In this document: positions 7,312 to 14,309 of the stretch, piece by piece | How the letters are laid out: each line of letters begins with the position of its first letter | Position numbering within the stretch: position 1 is the first letter of the stretch | NCBI GenBank assembly: GCA_035711465.1 | Contig: DASTCC010000354.1 | Span: 1 to 42,106 of the forward strand | Direction: 5' to 3' | Origin: DASTCC01 sp035711465 | GTDB lineage: Bacteria > Acidobacteriota > Vicinamibacteria > Vicinamibacterales > SCN-69-37 | DNA: 42,106 bases | Made by a program: the position numbers and the translations under genes | The notes under the pieces: model-generated | What the model saw: only the letters and a program-made list of their open reading frames with translations | Told to the model about the DNA's origin: nothing | Database searches by the model: none

Positions 7312-7919
7312 GACGTGCGCTCCGACGGCAGGCCGTTCTCGGCGCGCCATGCCTCGAGCGCCGACGCGAAGCGGCGGCGCGCCCGGAAGAGCAGAGGCTT
7401 CAGGCTCGCGCGCATCAGGCCGGTGATGCCGGCGATCTCCTTGTGCGACAGCCCTTCGACGTAGGCGAGCAGCAGCAGCTCGCGATCGCGCGGCGTTACG
7501 CGGCCGAGCACGGTCCAGACATCGTCGGCCCGATCCATTGCGGCGCCAGGATCGTCTGCCGACACGCGGTGGTCGTCGGCTGGATCGTGCGCGACGAAAC
7601 GACGCTCGCGGCGGAAGTGATCGCGAGCGAGGTTCGTGGCGATCTTGAACAGATAGTTCTTCCGATGCTCGTCGTCGGCCGGCACGTTCGCCGCGGTGAG
7701 CAGGCGCAGGTAGGCATCCTGGAGCAGGTCGTCGGCGACGCCGGCGTCACGGGTCAGACGGCGCAGGTAGCGGCTGACGGGACCGGAGGTCCTCGCGTAG
7801 AACTCGAGGAACGCCGGCTCGTTCATCGGCAGCCGGCCGACCCGTTCCGCGACGAGTGCTTCCACGACACTGGGAGCAGCAGCGAGCGGGTTCACGCTTC
7901 CTGACCGTTCTGCTGCCAC
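7308..7919 (-). CDS. ECF (group 4) RNA polymerase sigma factor
   Basis: A 203-residue alternative sigma factor. Region 2 runs from about residue 40 (FYARTSGPVSRYLRRL) through DLLQDAYLRLL and ends with KNYLFKIATNLARDHFRRERR, the core-binding and -10 recognition part. Region 4 is at about 140-190 (RDRELLLLAYVEGLSHKEIAGI, then RARRRF), the -35 binding helix-turn-helix. The N-terminal 30 residues are not family-like, so an internal ATG at 7826 (MNEPAF) is a real alternative; the longer start would overlap the upstream membrane-protein gene by 28 bp. It is coupled to the anti-sigma gene by ATGA. Confidence 0.88.
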   Translation of the reverse strand: MAAERSGSVNPLAAAPSVVEALVAERVGRLPMNEPAFLEFYARTSGPVSRYLRRLTRDAGVADDLLQDAYLRLLTAANVPADDEHRKNYLFKIATNLARDHFRRERRFVAHDPADDHRVSADDPGAAMDRADDVWTVLGRVTPRDRELLLLAYVEGLSHKEIAGITGLMRASLKPLLFRARRRFASALEAWRAENGLPSERTS

Positions 7920-8350
7920 GCCTTGGCGGCGACGAACGCGGCTGCCGACGAAAGCAGCGCGCCGACGCCGAGCGAAACGCCCATGGTCCCGAACACGAGC
8001 ATCGCCTCCTGGTCACCGTTGCCGACCATGAACTGGCGAATATACAGGAAGCCCAACCCCGCCGAGAGCAGCACGATGCCAATCTGGGCGGCGGTCAACA
8101 TCCGTGTGTAGGCCGCGGGCACCCGCCCGGCCTCCGGCAGGGTCACGTCGAACATCTTCGCCTGGCCCTCGCCTTTCAGGACGTCCAGGACGCCCGGTTC
8201 GTTCCCAATCTTGTCGAGAAGCCGCGCGTTCATCTCGGCCTTGAGCTGCAGCACCTTCATGTAGCGCTGATGCGCCAGGTTCGTCTTGTACATCCAACCA
8301 AGAATCGCCGGAATCCCGAGCAAAACACAGACGAAGAAGAATCCTTCCAC
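7892..8350 (-). CDS. Membrane protein of unknown function, first gene of the sigma-factor operon
   Basis: A 152-residue protein that I do not recognise. An N-terminal membrane helix (about 3-20) is followed by a charged stretch with a coiled-coil look (NLAHQRYMKVLQLKAEMNARLLDK, read as two halves at about 24-35 and 36-47). Two further hydrophobic segments lie at about 86-106 and 117-140. The start is GTG at 8350, supported by GGAGG seven bases upstream. It overlaps or abuts the ECF sigma gene, so it may sense or relay the signal controlling that sigma factor. Confidence 0.65.
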   Translation of the reverse strand: MEGFFFVCVLLGIPAILGWMYKTNLAHQRYMKVLQLKAEMNARLLDKIGNEPGVLDVLKGEGQAKMFDVTLPEAGRVPAAYTRMLTAAQIGIVLLSAGLGFLYIRQFMVGNGDQEAMLVFGTMGVSLGVGALLSSAAAFVAAKAWQQNGQEA

Positions 8351-8423
8351 GCGGGGCCTCCATGCGTGTTACGGGAAGGCGCCGTTTGAGTTAACAGCGC
8401 CTCCGCGCTGCTGGCTGCCGGCT

Positions 8424-8486
8424 GCAGCCCGCAGCCCGCAGCCCGCGGCCCGCCGCCCGCAGTCCGCCGCCCGCAGACCGCCGCCA
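8424..8486. repeat. Nine tandem heptamers of GCAGCCC type upstream of two divergent genes
   Basis: Three exact GCAGCCC units (8424-8444) are followed in phase by GCGGCCC, GCCGCCC, GCAGTCC, GCCGCCC, GCAGACC and GCCGCCA. The same heptamer appears inverted (GGCTGCG) at 17983-18024. The array lies between the sigma operon and the secreted gene at 8536, so it could affect either promoter. Confidence 0.75.
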
Positions 8487-8535
8487 GCCGTGCTACCCTG
8501 CGCGCAACACCCGCAATACTCGGGCGAGGCATCCC

Positions 8536-9384
8536 ATGCGGATACGGCGGTCGGCCGTTCTTGGCGGCGTGCTTGGATTGGTGCTCGTTGCGGCGGCGAG
8601 GCCGGCGGGGCAGCTGCCGCTGGCGCCCAATTCGCGGTCGGGCGATTCGGTGACGCCTGCGTACGAGGGCTGGTATCCCAATCCTGACGGGACCTACAGC
8701 CTCTCCTTCGGCTACTACAACCGCAACACACAGGAACGCGTCGTCGTTGCGCTGGGTCCGGACAACCACGTTGACGTCGGCGACGTCCAGGGGCAGCCGA
8801 CTTACTTTCAGCCGGGCCGCCACTGGGGTGTGTTCGCGGTGAAGGTGCCGGCCGACTTCGGCGAGAAGGCCGTGACCTGGACGCTGCGCAACCGCGGTCA
8901 CAGCTACGCGATTCCCGGCACGCTCCACAAGAACTGGCAGATCGACGCGCTCGAGGGCGAGGCAGGATCGGGCAACACGCCGCCGTCGGTGCGCTTCGAG
9001 GAGAAGGGCGAGCCGGCGCGCGGGCCGCTCGGCGGCACGAGCGGGCCGATCGACGCGAAAGCCGGCGAGCCGGTCAGCATCACGGTCTGGGCGGAAGACG
9101 ACGGCAAGTCGGCGACGAGCGTGGCGTCGAGCGGGCGCGGCAACACTCCGGTGACGCTGACGTTCTTCGTCCACCAGGGTCCCGATCCGGCGGGCGCGTT
9201 CACGTTCACGCCGCCGACGGCGCGCGTGCCCACGACCGGCGGGTCGGCGACAACCAGCGTGACCTTCGCGCGGAGCGGCGACTACATCGTCCGCGTGCGC
9301 GCCAACGATGCATCGGGCGTGGCCGGCGCCGGGCACGCGCAGTGCTGCTGGACCAATGCGTTTCTGAAAGTGCGCGTCAAATAG
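8536..9384 (+). CDS. Secreted protein of unknown function preceding the haem-copper gene
   Basis: A 282-residue exported protein with a signal peptide (about 1-26, MRIRRSAVLGG onward, ending AGQ). Residues about 40-140 form a beta-rich block opening PAYEGWYPNPDGTYSLSFGYYNRN. Residues about 170-280 look like an Ig-like module: AGEPVSITVWAEDD, SVTFARSGDYIVRVRANDA, closing AFLKVRVK. No catalytic motif is visible. It ends 36 bp before the haem-copper monooxygenase gene and is probably its operon partner, perhaps a periplasmic accessory or binding protein. Confidence 0.7.
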   Translation: MRIRRSAVLGGVLGLVLVAAARPAGQLPLAPNSRSGDSVTPAYEGWYPNPDGTYSLSFGYYNRNTQERVVVALGPDNHVDVGDVQGQPTYFQPGRHWGVFAVKVPADFGEKAVTWTLRNRGHSYAIPGTLHKNWQIDALEGEAGSGNTPPSVRFEEKGEPARGPLGGTSGPIDAKAGEPVSITVWAEDDGKSATSVASSGRGNTPVTLTFFVHQGPDPAGAFTFTPPTARVPTTGGSATTSVTFARSGDYIVRVRANDASGVAGAGHAQCCWTNAFLKVRVK

Positions 9385-9420
9385 CGACGGATCGATGCGA
9401 TCGACGCCGGGAGGCGTGTC

Positions 9421-10773
9421 ATGACTCGACGGAAGCTCTCGTGGCTGCTGTGCGGGACGACGTCCGCACTCGTGATCTCGGGCATCGCGGTCGTTGCGGC
9501 GCGGCCGCAGGGCAGCGGCGCGCAGGCGGCGAAGCCGGGGCCGACCTACGCCAAAGACGTCGCGCCGATCATTCAGCAGAAGTGCCAGGTCTGCCACCAG
9601 CCCGACTCGATCGCGCCCATGGCGCTGCTCAGCTACGAAGACGCGGTGAAGTACGCGCGACGCATCAAGACCAAGGTGTCGGCGCGGGTGATGCCGCCCT
9701 GGCATATCGACCGCAACGTCGGCATCCGCGAGTTCAAGAACGATCGCGGGCTCACCGACGATCAGATCGACACCATCGTCTCGTGGGTCGACGCGGGCAC
9801 GCCGATGGGCAATCCCGCCGACATGCCGCCGCCGCTGCCGAAGACCGATCCGAATCGCTGGCAGCTCGCCGACGTCTTCGGTCAACCCGACCTGGTGCTG
9901 AAATCGCCGCCGTACACGCTGGCGGCGCGCACGCAGGACAAGTGGTTCCGGCCGGTGATCGAAACCGGGTTGACCGAAGAGCGCTGGGTGCGCGCGATCG
10001 AGATCCGGCCGGTCGGCACCGACGGCCGCCGCACCGTGCACCACGTGCTCACCACGCTCGAGCAGCGCGAGGAGGGCGGCGTCACCGGCCTCGCCGAGAG
10101 CGCCCACGATCACCAGATGAGCGCCGGCCTGTTCATGGAATGGGCCGTCGGCAAGGTCGGCGAGATCTTTCCCGAGGACTCCGGCAAGCTGATGCTGCCC
10201 GGCTCGAAGATCCGCTGGGAGATCCACATGTTCGCGATCGGCAAAGAAATCAAGGATAACCAGGTGGAGCTGGCCGTCTACTTCTACCCGAAGGGCACCG
10301 TGCCCGCCCGGCGCACGGTGCTGCGGATGTTCAACGTCGCGCCTGGATCGGATCTCGACATCCCGCCGGGCCAGAAGACGATGACGCAGAACTTCTACGT
10401 GATGCAGGCGCCGGCCCGCCTCGAGAATTTCCAGCCGCACATGCACATGCGCGGCAAGGCGATGTCGATGGAAGCGCTCTACCCGGACGGCCGCCGCGAA
10501 GTGCTCAGCGTCGTCAACAACTTCCAGTGGAACTGGCACGTGAACTACGTCTACGCCGACAACGCCGCCCCGCTGTTGCCGAAGGGCACGGTGCTGATCT
10601 TCACCGCGTGGCACGACAACACCGCCGACAACCCGAACAACCCCGATCCGCGCCAATGGGTCGGCTGGGGCGATCGCACGGTCGACGAGATGGCGCACGC
10701 CTGGGTGGACGTGACGTATCTCAATCAGGAGGAGTTCGACAGGCTGCTGGCGGCCAGGAAGGCGAAGCGGTAA
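9421..10773 (+). CDS. Secreted c-type haem plus PHM-like copper monooxygenase
   Basis: A 450-residue exported protein. After a signal peptide (1-36) comes a cytochrome c-like segment with CQVCH (C55, C58, H59) covalently binding haem. The rest (about 150-440) resembles the two-domain copper type II ascorbate-dependent monooxygenase fold of peptidylglycine hydroxylase. Every expected copper ligand can be placed: H207-H208 and H269 for the first site, H340-x-H342 and M424 in RTVDEM for the second. It would act outside the cytoplasm on a hydroxylatable substrate, with the haem delivering electrons in place of ascorbate; that role is inference. AGGCG near the start is a modest ribosome site. The 3' end faces a very large palindrome. 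Confidence 0.8.
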   Translation: MTRRKLSWLLCGTTSALVISGIAVVAARPQGSGAQAAKPGPTYAKDVAPIIQQKCQVCHQPDSIAPMALLSYEDAVKYARRIKTKVSARVMPPWHIDRNVGIREFKNDRGLTDDQIDTIVSWVDAGTPMGNPADMPPPLPKTDPNRWQLADVFGQPDLVLKSPPYTLAARTQDKWFRPVIETGLTEERWVRAIEIRPVGTDGRRTVHHVLTTLEQREEGGVTGLAESAHDHQMSAGLFMEWAVGKVGEIFPEDSGKLMLPGSKIRWEIHMFAIGKEIKDNQVELAVYFYPKGTVPARRTVLRMFNVAPGSDLDIPPGQKTMTQNFYVMQAPARLENFQPHMHMRGKAMSMEALYPDGRREVLSVVNNFQWNWHVNYVYADNAAPLLPKGTVLIFTAWHDNTADNPNNPDPRQWVGWGDRTVDEMAHAWVDVTYLNQEEFDRLLAARKAKR

Positions 10774-10778
10774 CGGTT

Positions 10779-10976
10779 ATCGGTAATCGGGTAATCGGGC
10801 GATCGGGGAATCGCCGATCGGGGAATCTGAGGAATCGGTGAATCTATCTGGCAATCTCATCGGCGAATCGATAGCACGGCGTCAACGCTACTCCCGATTC
10901 GATTGAAAGATAGATTCTCGATCCTCCGATTGCCCGATCGGCGATTGCCCGATCGCCCGATTACCCGATTACCGAT
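10779..10976. repeat. 200 bp quasi-palindrome filling a convergent intergenic gap
   Basis: The arms 10779-10827 and 10928-10976 are each 49 nt and complementary at 47 of 49 positions. Pairing continues inward with small bulges (10828-10848 with 10909-10926) and again between CGAATCG at 10864 and CGATTCG at 10895. The arms are built of repeated words such as TAATCGGG and CGATCGGG. The element fills almost the whole gap between two stop codons (10773 and 10986). It could terminate transcription from both sides or be a mobile REP-like element. Confidence 0.9.
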
Positions 10977-10985
10977 GGGTACGCT

Positions 10986-12149
10986 TTATCGCGTAAACAC
11001 CGGCTGTCCCGCCGCCGCCCGGCGCTCCTCAATCAGATCCGACAGCTCGAGCCGCAGGTTGCTCGGATTGGTCGCGTAGCTCAGGCCGGCATCGAGGTCG
11101 AGCACGTCGGCGCGGATCAGCCGTTCGATCTCGCCGTCGAAGTGCTGCATGCCGTCCATCGCGCCGTCGCGCATGGCGTCGAGCAGCGTCTTGCCGTCCT
11201 GTTCGCCCTTCTCCACGTACTCGCGCGTGCGCAGCGTCGCTTTGAGCACCTCGAGCACCGCGATGCGGCCCTTGCCGTCCTTCCGGGGCAGCAGACGCTG
11301 CGAGACGATGTACTGAAACGCTTTCGAGAACCGCGTCCGGATCGCATGCTGGTCGCCGAGCGGGAACGCGCCGACGATGCGCTCGACCGTCTTCGACGCG
11401 TCGATGGTGTGCAGCGTCGACATCACCAGGTGGCCAGTCTCCGACGCCTCGACCGCGATCTCGATGGTCTCGCGGTCGCGCATCTCGCCGACGAGGATGA
11501 CCTTCGGCGCCTGTCGCAGCGCCGCGCGCAGCGCCAGGCTGAACGTCGGCGTGTCGGTGTGCAGCTCGCGCTGGTGAATCGTCGCCTTCTTGTGCTGGTG
11601 CAGGAACTCGATCGGGTCTTCGATGGTGACGATGTGAATGGCGCGCTCGTTGTTCATCTGGTCGATCAGCGCCGCCAGCGTCGACGACTTGCCCGATCCG
11701 GTCGGGCCGGTCACGAGGACGATGCCGTTGCGCATGTTGCAGATGTCGGAGAGCGTCGCCGGCAGACCGAGGTCGGTGAGCGTCGGGATCGTCGAGGGAA
11801 TCACCCGCATCACGATGGCGTAGGTCGATCGCTGGCGGAACACGTTGACGCGAAACCGTGCAACGCCGGGCAGCGCATAAGAGAGGTCCGCCGACCCGTC
11901 GCGGGTGATCTGCTGGTGGGCCGACTTGTTCGGGCCAATCAGATCCTGCGCGATCTGCGTCGTCTGTTCCGGCGTCAGCACCTCGAGGCCGGGGAACGGT
12001 AGCGGCACGAGCACGCCTTTGGCTTCGATTTGAGGCGGCCGGCCGGGCGAGAAGATCAGATCGCTCACGTGCTGGCGTCCCTCGAGCATCGAGTCGATGA
12101 GCTGCTCGGTCGGGACGCGGACGGTCGGCGTTGCCGATTCTGTAATCAT
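10986..12149 (-). CDS. pilT: PilT-type type IV pilus retraction ATPase
   Basis: A 387-residue cytoplasmic secretion ATPase that would power pilus retraction and twitching motility. The N-terminal PAS-like domain covers about 1-120. The ATPase core has Walker A GPTGSGKSS (about 148-156), the Asp-box IVTIEDPIEF, the AALRQAPKVILVGEMRD Walker B/AIRxLIR-like segment, and the His-box STLHTIDA. Length fits PilT/PilU (roughly 345-390). The C-terminal 40 residues differ from standard PilT, so it may be PilU-like. No pilB, pilC or pilin gene is in view. Start ATG at 12149 is 44 bp from the divergent phosphatase gene. Confidence 0.9.
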   Translation of the reverse strand: MITESATPTVRVPTEQLIDSMLEGRQHVSDLIFSPGRPPQIEAKGVLVPLPFPGLEVLTPEQTTQIAQDLIGPNKSAHQQITRDGSADLSYALPGVARFRVNVFRQRSTYAIVMRVIPSTIPTLTDLGLPATLSDICNMRNGIVLVTGPTGSGKSSTLAALIDQMNNERAIHIVTIEDPIEFLHQHKKATIHQRELHTDTPTFSLALRAALRQAPKVILVGEMRDRETIEIAVEASETGHLVMSTLHTIDASKTVERIVGAFPLGDQHAIRTRFSKAFQYIVSQRLLPRKDGKGRIAVLEVLKATLRTREYVEKGEQDGKTLLDAMRDGAMDGMQHFDGEIERLIRADVLDLDAGLSYATNPSNLRLELSDLIEERRAAAGQPVFTR

Positions 12150-12193
12150 GAGTGCAGGATTCCGTCTGTGAAAGGCCGGTACAATACGGGGAA

Positions 12194-13276
12194 ATGATCA
12201 GGTCCCTGCGTATTTCCGGCGCGTCTGGCCTCTCGTGTCTGTTCCTGGCGGCCGTCGTCGGTGCCTCCGTCGGCGCCGCCTCAGGACCTCAGAACGCCGC
12301 CCCGGCCTCTATCTGCAATATCGCGACCACCGAACGGGTGGTGGCCGTGGGCGACGCCCATGGCGCCTTCGACACCTACGTCTCGATCCTTCGGGAAGCC
12401 GGCCTGATCGACCAGCGGCGCCGGTGGGCGGGTGGAAAAAGTGTGATGGTCCAGACCGGGGACGCGGTGGACCGCGGCGACGATTCGCGCAAGATCCTCG
12501 ACCTCGTTCGGCAGCTGGAGAACGACGCGGCGCGAGCCGGCGGGCGGGTGATCTTCCTCCTCGGCAACCACGAGGTGATGCGCCTGATTGGCGACCTGCG
12601 CTACGTCAGCGACCGCGAGTACGCGGCGTTCCGCGACTCGCAGTCGTCGGACCTGCGCGATCGGCTGTACGCCACGGTCTCCGAGCGCGCGAAGAACGAG
12701 GCCACGGCGGCCGGCAAGCCGTTCGACGATCGCGAATACCGCGCCCAGTTCATGAAGGACGTGCCGCTCGGCCGCGTCGAGATGCAGCGCGCGTTCCTGC
12801 CGGCCGGCGCCTACGGCAAGTGGCTCCGCGAGCACGACGTGATGGCGCGCATCAACGGCGTGCTCTTCCTCCACGGCGGCATCAGCCCGGTGGTCGCCGC
12901 GCGCGGCTGTGACGCGATGGTCGCCGCGGCGCGCAAGGAACTGGAGGCGACCGAGCCGCCCGCCTCACCCGAGCAGTTGCTGATCACCAGTCCGGACGGC
13001 CCGCTCTGGTACCGCGGCCTCGTCGACGGATCCATCGGTCCGGCCGAAGTCGAGGGCGTGCTCAAAGCCATCGACGCCACCGCGATCGTCGTTGGTCACA
13101 CCGTCACCGAGACGCGCCGCATCACGCCGCACTTCGACGGCAAAGTCATTGCGATCGACACCGGCATGCTGGACGGGACGTTCTTCCCGAACGGACAGCC
13201 GTCGGCCCTCGAGATCAAGGACGGGACGATGACGGCGATCTATATCGGGAAGCGGGAACCGATAACTGTCAAGTAA
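12194..13276 (+). CDS. Secreted PPP-family (Shewanella-like) metallophosphatase
   Basis: A 360-residue exported metallophosphatase. A signal peptide covers about 1-36. The catalytic core carries the PPP motifs in order: GDAHG (D54, H56), GDAVDRG (D90, D93, R94), GNHE (N125, H126), LHGG (H227) and VGHT (H302), enough for a two-metal centre. This spacing and the long insert between GNHE and HGG fit the Shewanella-like phosphatase branch, which dephosphorylates proteins or small phosphoesters. A TACAAT hexamer ends eight bases before the ATG at 12194, so the mRNA may be nearly leaderless. It converges on the kinase-like gene at 13471, suggesting a writer/eraser pair in the envelope. Confidence 0.85.
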   Translation: MIRSLRISGASGLSCLFLAAVVGASVGAASGPQNAAPASICNIATTERVVAVGDAHGAFDTYVSILREAGLIDQRRRWAGGKSVMVQTGDAVDRGDDSRKILDLVRQLENDAARAGGRVIFLLGNHEVMRLIGDLRYVSDREYAAFRDSQSSDLRDRLYATVSERAKNEATAAGKPFDDREYRAQFMKDVPLGRVEMQRAFLPAGAYGKWLREHDVMARINGVLFLHGGISPVVAARGCDAMVAAARKELEATEPPASPEQLLITSPDGPLWYRGLVDGSIGPAEVEGVLKAIDATAIVVGHTVTETRRITPHFDGKVIAIDTGMLDGTFFPNGQPSALEIKDGTMTAIYIGKREPITVK

Positions 13277-13305
13277 AGAAGTCGTACGACAAGCGCTCCC
13301 GCTCC

Positions 13306-13361
13306 TGGTTCCGGGTTCCCGAGGTCCCGACGAAGTGTCTCGAGAACTCAGAACTTCGAAC
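13306..13361. repeat. Tandem heptamers: GGTTCC type then GAACTCA/GAACTTC type
   Basis: TGGTTCC and GGGTTCC (13306-13319) are followed by GAACTCA, GAACTTC, GAACTCA and GAACTTA end to end (13334-13361). They lie in the gap between the converging phosphatase and kinase-like genes. The 7 bp period matches other word runs in this window although the words differ. Confidence 0.65.
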
Positions 13362-13386
13362 TCAGAACTTAGAGCGCATTTCGACA

Positions 13387-13426
13387 GTGAAGGACGTGAA
13401 GAAGCACTCGCCTTCACGGCCTTCAC
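13387..13426. terminator. Hairpin between the converging phosphatase and kinase-like genes
   Basis: Arms GTGAAGGACGTGAAGA (13387-13402) and CCTTCACGGCCTTCAC (13411-13426) pair at 14 of 16 positions around an 8 nt loop. Each arm is itself a doubled 9 bp word. Likely a two-way transcription terminator; no T-tract follows. Confidence 0.6.
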
Positions 13427-13470
13427 GGTTAACGTCAGACGTGGGTGTAATCGAGCGTCGAGAGGCGTTC

Positions 13471-14289
13471 TTAGTCGTACAGGGCCGCCGCCTCGCCGAT
13501 CTCGGCGACCCGTTTCGCCGCCAGCGCCAGGATCGCGTCGCGGCGCTGCAGGAGCCGCTCGATCTGGCCTGAGGTGAGGTAGCGGCCGACGCGCTTCTTG
13601 AGGTCGGGCTGGTTCAGTTTCTTGATGCCTGCGAGAAGCGAGCGCGAGAACCGCTTCAGGCTGTCGGAATCCTTCAGCTCGCGGTTGCCGCGGAACGAGC
13701 GGGAGTGATCGATCAGCCGGAGATCGAAGTTCTTGGTCACCAGCAGGTTCTTGAGGTGTCGATCGACGTTGGCGATGAGCTGGTCGAACAGCCGCACCTT
13801 GTAGGTGACCTGATTCCACGCTTCGATGTCGGGCGGCTGGATCCGCTTCTCGACGCGTTCGGCTTCCTGCATCTCGCTCTCGACCCACCACTGCAGCGAG
13901 CCGACGTTGTTGTTGAGCCGGCGCTCGACAGTCGCCGGGACCATGCCGAGGCCGATCATCTTGTCGATCTCGTAGGCGGCGATCTCGAGCTGCCAGCTGT
14001 CCTGAAAGTCCACTTCCATCGAGCCGTCGCCCATGCGGGTGACGCCGGCCTTGGTCTCGTCGATCGACTTGAAGACGGCGAAGTGCTCGACCCCGTCGCG
14101 TTCGAGCGTGACCTTCTTCGGCAGCGTCACGCCCTGGCCGAGATCCCGGATCGCCTTGATCTTCGCCTTGGCGAGGTATTCCTCGGGCTTGGGCCCCTGG
14201 TAATCGGCGACCGTCTCCTGCGCCGCGAGCGTCGACCACGCGGCGAGGGCGATCACGACTGCGGCGCCGGCACGTTTCAGAACGGTCAT
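13471..14289 (-). CDS. Secreted protein with a PI3K/HipA/Fam20-like kinase core
   Basis: A 272-residue exported protein (signal peptide 1-24, ending LAAQ). Kinase-fold landmarks appear in order: K74 in AVFKSID (nucleotide lysine), E102 in LEIAAYEID (helix-C glutamate), the catalytic loop NVDRHLKN (D176, H178, N181) and D194 in LIDHS (metal-binding). The DRHxxN form is used by PI3K-like, HipA-like and Fam20-like kinases; by eye I cannot choose among them. Acting outside the cytoplasm it would need exported ATP. The ATG at 14289 has AGGAG six bases upstream; an ATG at 14295 abuts the same site and is less likely. It lies 20 bp after the nucleotide-transporter-like gene and faces a secreted phosphatase. 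Confidence 0.78.
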   Translation of the reverse strand: MTVLKRAGAAVVIALAAWSTLAAQETVADYQGPKPEEYLAKAKIKAIRDLGQGVTLPKKVTLERDGVEHFAVFKSIDETKAGVTRMGDGSMEVDFQDSWQLEIAAYEIDKMIGLGMVPATVERRLNNNVGSLQWWVESEMQEAERVEKRIQPPDIEAWNQVTYKVRLFDQLIANVDRHLKNLLVTKNFDLRLIDHSRSFRGNRELKDSDSLKRFSRSLLAGIKKLNQPDLKKRVGRYLTSGQIERLLQRRDAILALAAKRVAEIGEAAALYD

Positions 14290-14309
14290 GGCCATCTCCT
14301 GGGAAGCGT

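Noticed and set aside
8424..8486. CRISPR array
   Set aside because: Units are 7 bp and contiguous without spacers; no cas genes.
8257..10698. 813-codon minus-strand open frame over the secreted and haem-copper genes
   Set aside because: It covers well-supported plus-strand genes and has the R/H/D-rich composition typical of antisense frames in high-GC DNA.
10779..10976. Insertion sequence or MITE
   Set aside because: No transposase and no target-site duplication that I can see; kept as a palindromic repeat.
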